Counted from the stretch's first letter, positions 8,201 to 17,281 are shown. The stretch is DNA of 47,813 bases from Kineosporia mesophila (GCF_021129235.1 NZ_JAJOMA010000040.1:1-47813), one strand, 5' to 3'. The notes: generated from the letters alone by a model not told the origin. Program-made: numbers and translations.

Positions 8201-8716
8201 GTGCCTCCCCTGGAACCGCTGGAACCGCTGAACGACCTGCCGGCCGCCGCGCGCACCATCGCCCGCACCACGATCGAGGCGGTGGACGCGGCGCTGGCCG
8301 GTGACGTCATCGCCTTCGAGGAGGCCACCGCCCGGCTCGCGCTGTGCGAACCGGAGCAGGTGCGGCTGGTGCTGGGCAACGTGGTGCGTGACCTGCTGGA
8401 GCACCTGAACCCGGACGGGCTGGCCTCGGACGATCTGCTCGAGCTGATCCGCAGCTGCGCCCGCCGGGCCTTCACCTGGTACCCGACGATCGACGTGAAC
8501 GCGCTGATCGTGGTGCTCACCGGTGCGCTGGGTCTGCAGGAGGACGAGGACGAGACCAAGCCGCGCCGCTACACCCCGGCCCAGGTCGCGCAGCACGCCC
8601 CGCTGTTCATCACCGAACTGCTGTCCCAGCCCCGGCCCGCGCCCCTGACCCTCCCCCAGTACCTGCGCGCGGCCTTCGACCAGCTCCGAACGGCAGAACT
8701 GAACGAGATGCCCTGA
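8201..8716 (+). CDS. Conserved-looking hypothetical protein downstream of the oxidoreductase-TPR gene
   Basis: A 171-residue acidic helical protein (LEPLNDLPAAARTIARTT...) without a recognisable domain, signal peptide or membrane segment. The GTG start at 8201, 10 bp after the preceding stop, was chosen because longer in-frame starts would lie inside the upstream gene and add an Arg-rich tail. No clear ribosome site is visible, which with the tight spacing suggests translational coupling to the oxidoreductase-TPR gene. Confidence 0.6.
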   Translation: MPPLEPLEPLNDLPAAARTIARTTIEAVDAALAGDVIAFEEATARLALCEPEQVRLVLGNVVRDLLEHLNPDGLASDDLLELIRSCARRAFTWYPTIDVNALIVVLTGALGLQEDEDETKPRRYTPAQVAQHAPLFITELLSQPRPAPLTLPQYLRAAFDQLRTAELNEMP

Positions 8717-8920
8717 CGGCATGACGACTCCGGCGGGCATCTCGGTGGACTCGGGCGGGACCGCGCCCACCTCGTCCCGGCCGTCCGGGCCGATCGCGAC
8801 CGAATCCTCGCCCAGCTCGTCGAGGCTTCGGGACCGGTCCGGCCCGGCCGCCCGCACCGAGGCGTCCCGCGGATTGCCGCTGCCGGAGGTAGCGGCGCGC
8901 GTCGCCGGCTGAGGATTCGT

Positions 8921-9427
8921 TCAGGCGCCCGCCAGCAGAACCCCCGGCCGCCGGGCCAGTTCGGCCGCCGCCGGGCCGATCCGGCCGCTCCCGTGCGGCT
9001 GCGTGACCGACGTCAGCGCACGCCAGATCTCCTCGATCTGGGCGTCGAGCACCGCCGACGCGTTCCAGCGCACCACCAGGCGGCCCGCGTGCAGGGTCTC
9101 GCCGGTGAAGGGGCCACCCGGCTCGTGCCGGGTGGCCTGCACCTGAACCAGGGCCGCCACCCCCAGACCGGGCTCAGAGGTGACGCCGGCCCCGACCAGC
9201 GCGCCGTCGGGCGGCTGCGCCCCGGCGGGCAGCGGCAGAAAGCTCTGCACCCCGCTGCCACACGTCATGGCCTCGTCGGCCGCGGCGTGCGCGTGCACCT
9301 GCAACAGGCCCCGTGGGCCAGCCGGGCTGCACATCCACCAGGCGCCCGGCAGGGCGTCCCGCACCCGGGAACCGAACGCGCGCAGGTCGTCGTCCAGCAG
9401 CCAGAGCTGGGTCGTTCTCGTCGTCAC
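8921..9427 (-). CDS. Hypothetical protein
   Basis: A 168-residue protein starting at GTG 9427 (VTTRTTQLWLLDDDLRAFG). It is soluble, with no motif I recognise. Conspicuous features are WWMCSPAGPRG near the N-terminus and an Ala-rich C-terminus. It is convergent with the 8201 gene and divergent from the nucleotidyltransferase pseudogene. The 204-bp gap on its 3' side (8717-8920) holds only an unconvincing 63-codon frame. Confidence 0.55.
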   Translation of the reverse strand: MTTRTTQLWLLDDDLRAFGSRVRDALPGAWWMCSPAGPRGLLQVHAHAAADEAMTCGSGVQSFLPLPAGAQPPDGALVGAGVTSEPGLGVAALVQVQATRHEPGGPFTGETLHAGRLVVRWNASAVLDAQIEEIWRALTSVTQPHGSGRIGPAAAELARRPGVLLAGA

Positions 9428-9530
9428 GCCGCCAGTTTCCCAGCCCGTGCGCGACACCCCGGCGCAGGTCCCGAGGCGGCGGGCAGACGAGCCGGCGCCG
9501 GACCACCGGCGCGTGCAGCATCATGACGCC

Positions 9531-10130
9531 ATGGAGCAGCCCGATGTCCACGGCCCCAAGGCCCCGCTGACCATCCCCCAGGTACAGGCGCTCTTCGGCA
9601 CCCTGTCCGTTCGCTGGTAGCTCTCCGGCGGTTACGCGATCGATCACCGGCTCGGCCGGGTGAGCCGGGAACACGGTGACATCGACGTCAGCACGCTGCG
9701 CCCGCTGCTGCCGGTCCTGCTCGGCCGGCTGCCCCGCACCCTGGTGCCGTTCGCCGCGATGTCGGGGCGGGTGCGTCCTCTGTTCCAGCACCTCGACGAC
9801 CCATTGCTGCACAACATCTGGGTGCACGATCACCTCACGCGTCGGTGGGTTCTCCAGATCAACCTCGAAAACGGGGACGACGAGCACTGGGCCTACCGTC
9901 GTCACCCGGACATCACCTTGCCGTGGCACCGTGCCGTGCAGCCCGTGGACGGCGTGCCCACCGGGAGCCCCGCCACCCAGCTGCTGTGGAAGGCGAAGTC
10001 ACCACGGGCCGTCGACGAGCACGACCGCGCCGTCACCCACCTGTCTGCGGAAGACCAGGCCTGGCTCCAGCACTCGATCCGCACCGCTCATCCCGACTCC
10101 CCCTGGGCCTTACGCCACACCGACACATGA
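9531..10130 (+). pseudogene. Aminoglycoside-nucleotidyltransferase-like gene with an in-frame amber codon
   Basis: One reading frame runs from ATG 9531 to TGA 10130 and is interrupted only by TAG at 9618-9620. Around it the translation reads LSVRW, stop, LSGGYAID, then SREHGDIDVS. The family pattern is WW or WWxxGGWAID followed by HxDIDV, the nucleotidyltransferase GG...DxD core, so the stop most simply replaces a second tryptophan (TGG to TAG). Without the stop the protein would be 199 residues. It could be a nonsense pseudogene, an amber codon that is sometimes read through, or a sequencing error. Its 3' end overlaps the convergent methyltransferase by 43 bp. Confidence 0.8.
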
Positions 10131-10837
10131 CGTTCGCTGTCGGCGGTGAACGGTGTGCCGTCCCAGTCCTGGAGCCGCTGTTCCGGCGTCAGGCCGGCCA
10201 GCTGCGCCATCAGGTCGAGCTCGGAGGGCCACACGTACCGGAAGTGATGGTCCCCATAACGGTAACCGCCGCCGGGCTCGCGATGGAAGTGGTGCGAGGT
10301 CGCCTGCTGTGTGACCAGATCGAACGTGTCGAAACCGGTATGCGTCTCGCTGATCTCGAACGGCACCCCGACCTGGCCGGGCGGCAGTCGGCGCAGCGGC
10401 GGCACCAGCACCTCGATCACGAACCGCCCACCCGGCGCCAGGTGCCGGGCCGCGTTGGCGAAACACCGCACCTGCTCGGCCTGCGTACGCAGATTGCCGA
10501 TCGTGTTGAACACCAGGTAGACGAGCGAGAACTCGCCCTCCACGCGGGTGGTCGCCATGTCCCCGGTGACGACGGGCAGCTCGGCGGCGGAGATCTTCTC
10601 GCGCAGCTTGCCGGTCATCGGCGGCGACAGCTCGATCCCGGCCACCGGCACACCCCGGCGGGCCAGCGGCACCGCGATCCGTCCCGTTCCGCTGGCGAAC
10701 TCCAGCGCCCGACCGCCCTCGGCCTTCTCGACCAGGAAATCCACGACCGGGTCGATCTTTCCGGCCGAGAACATCTCCCCCGAGAGGTCGTCGTAGTGCT
10801 CCGCCTGATCCTGGGTCCAGAGGTCGCTACTGGTCAT
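10088..10837 (-). CDS. Class I SAM-dependent methyltransferase
   Basis: A 249-residue protein with a Rossmann methyltransferase core: motif I LEFASGTGRIAVPLA near residue 45, acidic end of strand 2 in VAGIELS, and the LVYLVFNTIGNL motif followed by HLAPGGRFVIEVLVP. Substrate not predictable. An in-frame ATG at 10846 would add three residues; ATG 10837 has AGGA 9 nt upstream. The 3' end overlaps the convergent nucleotidyltransferase pseudogene. Confidence 0.88.
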   Translation of the reverse strand: MTSSDLWTQDQAEHYDDLSGEMFSAGKIDPVVDFLVEKAEGGRALEFASGTGRIAVPLARRGVPVAGIELSPPMTGKLREKISAAELPVVTGDMATTRVEGEFSLVYLVFNTIGNLRTQAEQVRCFANAARHLAPGGRFVIEVLVPPLRRLPPGQVGVPFEISETHTGFDTFDLVTQQATSHHFHREPGGGYRYGDHHFRYVWPSELDLMAQLAGLTPEQRLQDWDGTPFTADSERHVSVWRKAQGESG

Positions 10838-10921
10838 GGGAGCCATCCTGGGCGAACACGCCGTCCCTGGCGAGCGAATATCCGGCGGTCGCATCGCGCC
10901 GACACCGCTACCGACCGCCGC

Positions 10922-11046
10922 GTGGAGTGGGCCCAGGACGACGTTTTCCGCCGGTTCCACCCCGGGCGCATCGGGGCCTTCACCGAGGCGGTGTCCGCCA
11001 TCGCCATGACCCTGCTCGTCATCGAGATCCCCGCAACGCCACCTCG
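10922..11046 (+). pseudogene. Truncated 5' fragment of a TMEM175-type (DUF1211) channel gene
   Basis: From GTG 10922 the frame encodes VEWAQDDVFRRF, then RIGAFTEAVSAIAMTLLVIEI. This is the first helix of the TMEM175/DUF1211 potassium-channel family, which has the pattern R...F(S/T)DxVxAIAxTLLVLEI. The match stops after about 38 codons, right where a long hairpin begins (11048). The other helices are absent. It is therefore a gene start left behind after a deletion or rearrangement. Confidence 0.65.
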
Positions 11047-11047
11047 T

Positions 11048-11107
11048 CGTGATCAGGCGAAGTGTCCCCGGCGTTCCGGAAGACCGGGGAGACTTCGCCT
11101 GATCACG
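11048..11107. terminator. Long inverted repeat, probable bidirectional terminator
   Basis: Arms at 11048-11071 and 11084-11107 are complementary over about 23 of 24 positions and begin CGTGATCAGGCGAAG. The hairpin contains the TGA stop of the LacI gene (11103-11105) and directly abuts the TMEM175 fragment. There is no T-tract, as is common for actinobacterial terminators. Confidence 0.7.
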
Positions 11108-12194
11108 AGAGGTTCCGGGCCAGGGCCGAGGCCAGGGTGCGGCCGTCGGCGCGGGGGGTGCTCTCGCGCAGCTGCACGTGGCCGGTGACCCGCACGGTCT
11201 GGACCGGGGTGCCGGGCTCGCGCAGCGCCAGTTCCACCGCTCGCTCCCCCAGTTCCTGCAGGGGCACACCGACGGTGCTCAGGGCCGGGGTGACGTCGCG
11301 CAGGGTCTCGATGTCGTCGAACCCCGCGATCGCCACGTCGCGACCGGCCACCAGACCGGCCTCGCGCAGCGCCGCCATCGCGCCCACCGCCATCACGTCG
11401 TTGACCGCGAACACGCACGACACCTCCGGGGCCCGGGCGATCAGGCGCTGCATGGCCTCGTAGCCGCCGTCCCGGGTGAAGGCCGCGCGCAGCACGTTCT
11501 CGCGGGCCAGGCGGGTGCCGGAACGGCGCAGCCCGTCCCGGAATCCGGCCAGCCGGTCCTGCGAGGTCAGCATCGCCGGGTCGCCCGCGAGCACCGCGAA
11601 CTCCTGGTGCCCGAGCTCGACCAGCGCCTGCGAGAGGGCCTGGGCCCCGGCGCGGTTCTCGATGGCCAGCGTGTCGACGGGGAGCACCGGCTGGGTGATG
11701 GCCGCGACCCGGCCGCCGGCCTCCACGTACGCCTCGAACTCCTCGATCAGGCGCGCGGTCGCGACCTGGTCGGCGGTGCGGCTGCCGACCAGCACGATCG
11801 CCCGCGCCCGCTGACGCCGCAGCCGGGCCACGCTCTCCAGCTCGGCCCCGGGACGGCGCCCGGTGGTCGCGATGGTGACGGCCAGGCCCTGGCCCTCGGC
11901 CCCCTTGATCACCCCGGCGGCGATCGAGGAGAAGTAGGGGTCGGCGATGTCGTGCATGACCAGGCCCACCGAGTCGGTGCGGCCGCGGGCCACCGCCTGG
12001 GCATTGGGGTTGGGCGCGTAGTCCAGGCGCCGGGCGGCCTCCAGCACCCGCTCGCGCAGGTCGTCGGCCACCCGCCGGTTCTTGCTGCCGTTCAGCGCCC
12101 GCGAAGCGGTGGCCAGCGAGACCCCCGCGAGGGCGGCCACGTCGGCGAGCGTCACCAGGGCCACGCCGCCGGAGCTTCTGTCGAGGTCACGCAT
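11103..12194 (-). CDS. LacI family transcriptional regulator of the sugar cluster
   Basis: A 363-residue LacI/GalR regulator. The N-terminal helix-turn-helix is intact (VTLADVAALAGVSLATASRALNG), followed by the hinge region (RRLDYAPNPNAQAVARGRT) and a periplasmic-binding-protein-like ligand domain (GLVMHDIADPYFSSIAAG, VFAVNDVMAVGAMAALREAG, VAIAGFDDI). It lies 72 bp downstream of the cupin gene, at the end of the minus-strand sugar operon, and is inferred to bind the two operators at 18254 and 18432. ATG 12194 has no strong ribosome site; GTG starts a few codons later (for example at VALVTLADV) are possible. Confidence 0.92.
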   Translation of the reverse strand: MRDLDRSSGGVALVTLADVAALAGVSLATASRALNGSKNRRVADDLRERVLEAARRLDYAPNPNAQAVARGRTDSVGLVMHDIADPYFSSIAAGVIKGAEGQGLAVTIATTGRRPGAELESVARLRRQRARAIVLVGSRTADQVATARLIEEFEAYVEAGGRVAAITQPVLPVDTLAIENRAGAQALSQALVELGHQEFAVLAGDPAMLTSQDRLAGFRDGLRRSGTRLARENVLRAAFTRDGGYEAMQRLIARAPEVSCVFAVNDVMAVGAMAALREAGLVAGRDVAIAGFDDIETLRDVTPALSTVGVPLQELGERAVELALREPGTPVQTVRVTGHVQLRESTPRADGRTLASALARNLS

Positions 12195-12266
12195 GGCACT
12201 GATTGTGCCGCAGGGTAGTCAGGGCCTTCAGCCGCCGTCACCCGGCCCTCCCGATCGCGATCCATG

Positions 12267-13004
12267 TCAGAGGTTCGGGACGGGGTAGGCGTTCAGGAAA
12301 CCGCACATACCGAGCGTGACCGGCTCCGGGCGTTCCGTGCGCGACACCGTGGCCTCCCGCAGATACGTGTGGTCACCCGCCGCCAGGGCGTCCAGTTGCG
12401 CTGCGGTCCGGGCAACGGACGCGGCGGCGCCGTTGGTGAGGATCCCTCGCCAGTCGTCGAGCACGGGTTGCACGAGACGGCTTGAGGACGCGTGGAACGC
12501 CTCCAGTGGTTGCCGGTCACCGGCCTCGAACGCCTCCCGCAGTTCCCGGAAACCCTCGACAGCCAGGTCACGACGCCGGCGGGCCCGGTCGGCGGAGGGG
12601 GTGCCGTCCGGGCCCGTCAGGTCGCGGGCCTCGAGATAGGTCTCCCGGTCGGCCAGGTACCGGGGCGGGAAGGTGAGCACGGCGTCGCCGGCCTCGGGCA
12701 GGCCGGAGTTCTGCATCAGCACGAGCACCTGGAGGTCACCGTCGTTGACCGCGCGGTGGATCGTGCCGGGGGTGAACCAGACCACGTCACCGGCGCCCAG
12801 CGGCTGCTCGCCGGACCCGTCCAGCGTCAGTGTCTGCAGCCGGCCGTGCCCGGAGACCACCAGATAGGCCTCGGTACAGCACAGATGCAGGTGCGGCGAG
12901 CCACCGCACAGGCCGTCGAGGGCTTCCCAGGGATACACCCGCAACGCACTCAGGCCCACGCTCCCCGGAAGGGGGGCGTCGTGCGTCCCCAGTTCCGGAC
13001 TCAC
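12267..13004 (-). CDS. Cupin domain protein of the sugar cluster
   Basis: A 245-residue protein with an RmlC-type cupin in its first half. Metal-binding motif 1 is HLHLCCTEAYLVVSG and motif 2 is DVVWFTPGTIHRAVND, so both histidine sets needed for a metal site are present. The second half is helical (DRARRRRDLAVEGFRELREAFEAGD). The GTG start at 13004 overlaps the stop of the upstream PmoA-like gene (GTGA), indicating translational coupling. It could be a sugar isomerase, an epimerase or a sensor of a pathway intermediate. Confidence 0.82.
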   Translation of the reverse strand: MSPELGTHDAPLPGSVGLSALRVYPWEALDGLCGGSPHLHLCCTEAYLVVSGHGRLQTLTLDGSGEQPLGAGDVVWFTPGTIHRAVNDGDLQVLVLMQNSGLPEAGDAVLTFPPRYLADRETYLEARDLTGPDGTPSADRARRRRDLAVEGFRELREAFEAGDRQPLEAFHASSSRLVQPVLDDWRGILTNGAAASVARTAAQLDALAAGDHTYLREATVSRTERPEPVTLGMCGFLNAYPVPNL

Positions 13005-13900
13005 CCGCCCACCCGTGAAAGGTAAGTCTCGATGGCGTCTTTGGACCAGGCGCCATCGGCGACGACGAACCGGTGCGCGAGCGTGAGAGTCTCCTCGGGG
13101 GCCAGCACGATCTCCCGGTGGAAGGCCGGCGAGGGCGCGACCGCCGGGAACGGGTCGTTGCGCACGAACCACTTCAGCGAGCCGTGCGAGGTCTCCCCGG
13201 CCACCGCGAGAATCGTGATCTCACCGTCGATGTCGTCGTTGCTCCCGCTGTAGGCCAGCCACGCCGACTCCGTGCCCATCGCCTCCGGGCCGGCCCCGTC
13301 CGCGGCCAGCACCGCACCGCCGGTGAGGTTGCGTGGACCGCGCCAGAACCAGCCCGTGTAGCCGGCGTTCTCGCGGCCGTGGGTGGTCGGGCTGCCCAGT
13401 TCGAGGTCGGCCCCGCGGATGTTGGTGAGCTCGCTGCGCACGTCGATCACGTACGAGGCGGTCGTGGTGTCCACCGAGTGCACCCGCAGACGACGCCGCT
13501 CCGACACCCAGTCCTCGCCACCCTGCGTCACCCAGGTGAGCTCCTGGTTCAGGGTCAGCTCGGTACCGTCGTGATCGATGGTGCCGAAGGCGTCGTGCCG
13601 CATCCCACCGACGTTCTCCAGCGGGACGTACCCCTCACCGTGCACGTAGGTGTTGCCGCCCCAGAAGTTCTGGCCCGACACGTGCGACCAGGTCATCTGA
13701 AGACCCTTGTGCCAGCGGTGGTCCCACGGCCGGTAGGCGGACACCAGGGCCCCCGACAGCGTCCGCATCGGGTGCAGGTAGGGCTTGGGCGCCTCGAACT
13801 GGGGCATGTCCGCGGCGTACACGTAGCGCAGGATCTCCACGCCCCCGACCCCGATCCCGATGCTGTGGCCGTGCTGGTGGTCGATCGTCAGCTGAGTCAT
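13001..13900 (-). CDS. PmoA family protein (DUF6807-like)
   Basis: A 299-residue protein matching the 'PmoA' (DUF6807) family of actinobacterial sugar clusters. The family name comes from a database label and does not imply methane oxidation. Recognisable segments are HPMRTLSGALVSAYRPWDHRWHKG, WGGNTYVHGEGYV, GRENAGYTGWFWRGPRN and WFVRNDPFPAVAPSPAFH. No signal peptide. The fold is expected to be a galactose-mutarotase-like beta-sandwich, so action on a sugar is plausible. Its ATG overlaps the preceding stop by 4 bp (ATGA) and its own stop overlaps the next start, placing it in the middle of a tightly coupled operon. Confidence 0.85.
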   Translation of the reverse strand: MTQLTIDHQHGHSIGIGVGGVEILRYVYAADMPQFEAPKPYLHPMRTLSGALVSAYRPWDHRWHKGLQMTWSHVSGQNFWGGNTYVHGEGYVPLENVGGMRHDAFGTIDHDGTELTLNQELTWVTQGGEDWVSERRRLRVHSVDTTTASYVIDVRSELTNIRGADLELGSPTTHGRENAGYTGWFWRGPRNLTGGAVLAADGAGPEAMGTESAWLAYSGSNDDIDGEITILAVAGETSHGSLKWFVRNDPFPAVAPSPAFHREIVLAPEETLTLAHRFVVADGAWSKDAIETYLSRVGG

Positions 13901-15009
13901 CGAGCAGCCTCCGGGGCCGTGCCGGGACGCGCGGGCCGGTACTGCCCGCCGCCGTCGAGCAGGCTGTAGAACGGGTTTGAGGGCCTGAGGTCCTCGCGCC
14001 GCACCGGCTGCCCGGTGATCGCCGACTGGTAGAGACCGGTGACCAGTTCCAGGCTGCGGCGGCCGTCGTGACCACTGGCGGGCGGGCGCACCCCGGCGTC
14101 CATCGCGTCCAGGTAGGCTTTCAGCTGGACCGTGTGCGAACTGGCCTCGTCGCTCGGCGGGGCCCAGGCGGCGCCGTCCACCCCGTCGCGGGGCGTCCAC
14201 GTCCAGTGCGAGTTGTCGTAGCCGTACAGGTGCGAGACCTCGACCGTGGCGTCGGTGAAGTCGAACCGCAGGTAGCTCTCCTGGCGCGGCGAGAGCACGC
14301 TGTTGACCACCGAGGCCAGCGCCCCGCTCTCGAACGAGACCGCGGCCACCGATACGTCTTCGGTCTGCACGTCGCGATCGAGAGTTCCCATCAGGGAGCG
14401 GATCTCGTGCCAGTCGCCGAGCAGCGAGAGCATCAGGTCCATCTGGTGGATGCCGTGGCCCATGGCCGGGCCGCCACCCTCGGTCTCGAAATGCCCGCGC
14501 CAGGGCACCGCGTAGTAGTCGTGGTCGCGGTACCAGAGGGTGTGGCAGATCGCGACGTGCGGGCGGCCCAGGGTGCCCTCGGCGACCTGCTGCCGCAACG
14601 TCCTGGCGGCCGAGCCGAAACGGTGCTGGAACACGTACCCGACGTACGGACCCTGGTCCGGTTCGGCCGCCGCCAGCTCGTCGTACTCGGCCAGCGACAG
14701 CACCGGGGGCTTCTCGCACCACACCCAGGCCCCTGCCGCGAGGCTCGCCAGGACGGCCTCGCGGTGGGCGCCGGGTGGGGTGCACACCGTCACCAGGTCC
14801 GGGTGGACGTCGGCCAGCAGGGTCGCGAGGTCGGTGAACACGGCCGGCACCCCGTGCTCGTCCGCGAACGCCGCCGCGCGCGCCCCGTCCAGGTCGGCGA
14901 CCGCGACGACCTCCGCCCGGTCGCCCAGATCCTCGACTGCCCCGGCGTGGGCCGCGGCGATGGCCCCGGCCCCGACGATCGCGACCCGGTACTTGTTCCC
15001 GCTCGGCAT
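13897..15009 (-). CDS. Gfo/Idh/MocA family oxidoreductase (minus-strand arm)
   Basis: A 370-residue NAD(P)-dependent sugar dehydrogenase. The Rossmann motif GAGAIAAAHAGA is near residue 12, followed by the acidic VADLDGARA. The family EKP motif is present (WCEKPP), and the catalytic-domain histidine lies in MGHGIHQMDLML. GGGAGGAC precedes ATG 15009 at good spacing. It lies 36 bp downstream of the binding-protein gene and overlaps the PmoA-like gene by 4 bp. It probably oxidises the imported sugar or a derivative. The second Gfo/Idh/MocA enzyme at 18518 is a distant paralogue. Confidence 0.93.
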   Translation of the reverse strand: MPSGNKYRVAIVGAGAIAAAHAGAVEDLGDRAEVVAVADLDGARAAAFADEHGVPAVFTDLATLLADVHPDLVTVCTPPGAHREAVLASLAAGAWVWCEKPPVLSLAEYDELAAAEPDQGPYVGYVFQHRFGSAARTLRQQVAEGTLGRPHVAICHTLWYRDHDYYAVPWRGHFETEGGGPAMGHGIHQMDLMLSLLGDWHEIRSLMGTLDRDVQTEDVSVAAVSFESGALASVVNSVLSPRQESYLRFDFTDATVEVSHLYGYDNSHWTWTPRDGVDGAAWAPPSDEASSHTVQLKAYLDAMDAGVRPPASGHDGRRSLELVTGLYQSAITGQPVRREDLRPSNPFYSLLDGGGQYRPARPGTAPEAAR

Positions 15010-15044
15010 CTGTCCCGTCCTCCCGGTCGTGCTGATCGGCACTG

Positions 15045-16367
15045 TTACTGGGCGTTCTCGACGGAGGCGGTGAGCTCCTGCACGTACTTCCTGCCCGCGT
15101 CCGCCGGCTTCTGCCGGCCGAACAGCACCTCCTGCATGTACCGGCCGGTGAGGTTGTTGATGTCGCTGGCGCCGGCCGGGGTCAGCGGCGGCGGGTCGGA
15201 GACCACCGAGGCCACCTTGTCGTTGAACGCGGCCGCGAGTTCCGACGTGGGATCGAGGTCGGCGCGGATCGCCGTGAGCGTGGCCTCGTTGGCCGGGATG
15301 CCCCGGTCGGTGCCCAGGATCTTCGCCGCGGCCGGGGAGCTGGCCAGGAAGTCGACGAACTTGGCCGCCTCGGCAGGGTGTTTCGAGCCGGACGCGATCG
15401 ACCAGTACATCGAGGGCTTGTAGTAGAAGCCGGGCGAGCTGCCGTCGGCGGCCTGGGGCAGCTGCAGCAGCTCGAACTTCTCCTCCTTGGTCGCGGCCTG
15501 CAACGACGTGATCTGGGTGTTGTAGTTGAAGTTCATCGCCTGCTTGCCCAGCACCAGCCAGGTCTGGTTCAGCGGGGCGGTCAGCTGCTCGGCGGTGGAC
15601 TCGGCCTTGGGCGCGCCCTGGCCCGCCATCGCCCGGGTCAGCTCCCACATCTGCGCGGGCACGGCCGGGTCGAGCACCACCTTGCCCTCGTCGTCGAACA
15701 CCTCACCGCCGTGCTGGCGGGCCCAGATCGTCAGCTGACCGGCCTCGACGCCCAGCGCCCCGGCGCCGGCCACGTCACCGCCGGAGTCCTTCATGATCTT
15801 GGCCGCGATCTCCTGGAAGTCGTCCCAGGTCCACTGCGTGTCGTCGGGCACGTCCACGCCGTACTTGTCGAACAGCCGGGTGTTGACCACCACCGACATC
15901 GAGCCGTTGCCGATGGGCAGCGCGTACTGCACGCCCTTGGCCTGGCCGGAGGCCAGCGACAGGTCGCTGAAGCCGTCGGTCTTCAGGAACTCCCTGGTCC
16001 TGGCCAGGTCGAGCAGCTGGCCCCGGTCTCCGTAGGTGCGCAGGTACAGCTCGTCCATCTGCACGATGTCGGCGGCGTCGTTCGCGGCGAAGGTGGTGGC
16101 CAGGCGGTCCCAGTAGCCCTGCCAGTCGGCGAACTCACCCTTGACCTTGATCTTCGGGTTCTCCTTCTGGAACGCGTCGATCGCCTGCTGGGTGAGCGCG
16201 TGCCGGGCGTCGGACCCCCACCAGGTGAACCGGAGCGTCACCTCCTCGTTGGAGAGGGCGACGTCGGTGTCGTCGTTCTGGCTGACCCCGCACGCGGCCA
16301 GGCTCAGGGCGGAGAAACCCGCGAACGCACCGCCGAGCAGCGTCCGGCGGGAGAAGGGGGTGGTCAT
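15045..16367 (-). CDS. Carbohydrate ABC transporter substrate-binding lipoprotein
   Basis: A 440-residue family 1 extracellular solute-binding protein. The N-terminus combines a Tat-like pair (SRRTLLGG) with a lipobox ending in LAAC (cysteine 26), so it is likely exported by Tat and lipid-anchored. The binding-protein signature VTLRFTWWGS and helical C-lobe motifs (SIASGSKHPAEAAKFVDFLAS) are present. Its start overlaps the stop of the upstream permease (TGATG). It supplies the ligand to the two permeases. No ATPase is encoded here, so a shared MsiK-type ATPase encoded elsewhere is probably used. Confidence 0.95.
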   Translation of the reverse strand: MTTPFSRRTLLGGAFAGFSALSLAACGVSQNDDTDVALSNEEVTLRFTWWGSDARHALTQQAIDAFQKENPKIKVKGEFADWQGYWDRLATTFAANDAADIVQMDELYLRTYGDRGQLLDLARTREFLKTDGFSDLSLASGQAKGVQYALPIGNGSMSVVVNTRLFDKYGVDVPDDTQWTWDDFQEIAAKIMKDSGGDVAGAGALGVEAGQLTIWARQHGGEVFDDEGKVVLDPAVPAQMWELTRAMAGQGAPKAESTAEQLTAPLNQTWLVLGKQAMNFNYNTQITSLQAATKEEKFELLQLPQAADGSSPGFYYKPSMYWSIASGSKHPAEAAKFVDFLASSPAAAKILGTDRGIPANEATLTAIRADLDPTSELAAAFNDKVASVVSDPPPLTPAGASDINNLTGRYMQEVLFGRQKPADAGRKYVQELTASVENAQ

Positions 16368-17281
16368 CACTTGCCTCCGGTGGTGGCGATGCCCTGGATC
16401 AGATAGCGCTGACCGAGCAGGAACGCCAGGAAGATGGGGACGAGGGACACGACGCTCATCGCGAAGAGAGAGCCGAAGGAGCTGTTCTCCTGGGCGTCGA
16501 TGAACGAGCGCAGCGCGACCGGCACGGTGTACTTGTCCGGGTCGGTCAGGAAGATCAGCTGGGTGAAGAAGTCGTTCCAGGTCCAGATGAACGTGAAGAT
16601 CGCCGTGGTGGCCAGCGCCGGTGTCATCAGGGGCAGGATGATGCGCAGGAAGATCCGGGCGTGGCCGGCGCCGTCGATGCGGGCCGCCTCGTCCAGCTCC
16701 CGGGGGATGCCGCGGATGAACTGCACCATCAGGAAGATGAAGAACGCGTCCGTGGCCAGCAGCTTCGGGGCGATCAGCGGCACGAACGTGTTGATCAGGC
16801 CGAGGTTGGCCCAGAGGATGTACTGCGGAACGATCACCACGTGCACGGGCAGCATGATCGTCAGCAGCATGATCGCGAACGCCGTGCGCTTGAACGGGAA
16901 CTCCAGCCGGGCGAACGCGTACGCCGCCATCGAGCACGACACCAGGTTCCCGACGATCGCGCCGAGCACCACGATCGCCGAGTTCAGCAGGTAACTGCCG
17001 AACGGCCGGGCCAGCGCGTTCCAGCCGTCCGGATAGTGCGAGGTGTCGAACGTGTTGACGAAGATGCCGTAGCTGCTGAAGATCTGGTTGTCCGGCCGCA
17101 GCGAGCTGGCGACCATCCACAGCAGCGGGTAGAGCATCACGAACGCCGCGGCGATCAGCAGCGCGTGCCGCAGGACCGAGCGCAGGCGGGAACCGTTGCT
17201 GCGGCGCGGGATGGCTTTCGCGGTGGGTGGTTTCGGCGGTGGCGCGGCTACGGGCGGAGCCACCGAGGCATCAGTTGTCAT
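16367..17281 (-). CDS. Carbohydrate ABC transporter permease (MalG-type)
   Basis: A 304-residue inner-membrane permease with six predicted helices. The EAA loop that contacts the ATPase reads ELDEAARIDGAGHARIF, and the C-terminus ends in the MalG-like GQRYLIQGIATTGGK. A proline-rich cytoplasmic tail of about 25 residues precedes the first helix. It overlaps the upstream permease gene by 11 bp and the downstream binding-protein gene by 1 bp. Confidence 0.95.
   Translation of the reverse strand: MTTDASVAPPVAAPPPKPPTAKAIPRRSNGSRLRSVLRHALLIAAAFVMLYPLLWMVASSLRPDNQIFSSYGIFVNTFDTSHYPDGWNALARPFGSYLLNSAIVVLGAIVGNLVSCSMAAYAFARLEFPFKRTAFAIMLLTIMLPVHVVIVPQYILWANLGLINTFVPLIAPKLLATDAFFIFLMVQFIRGIPRELDEAARIDGAGHARIFLRIILPLMTPALATTAIFTFIWTWNDFFTQLIFLTDPDKYTVPVALRSFIDAQENSSFGSLFAMSVVSLVPIFLAFLLGQRYLIQGIATTGGK

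Noticed and set aside
8721-8912. 63-codon plus-strand ORF between two convergent genes
   Set aside because: Low-complexity Ser/Pro/Arg composition, no ribosome site, no recognised family; only chance openness in GC-rich DNA is supported.
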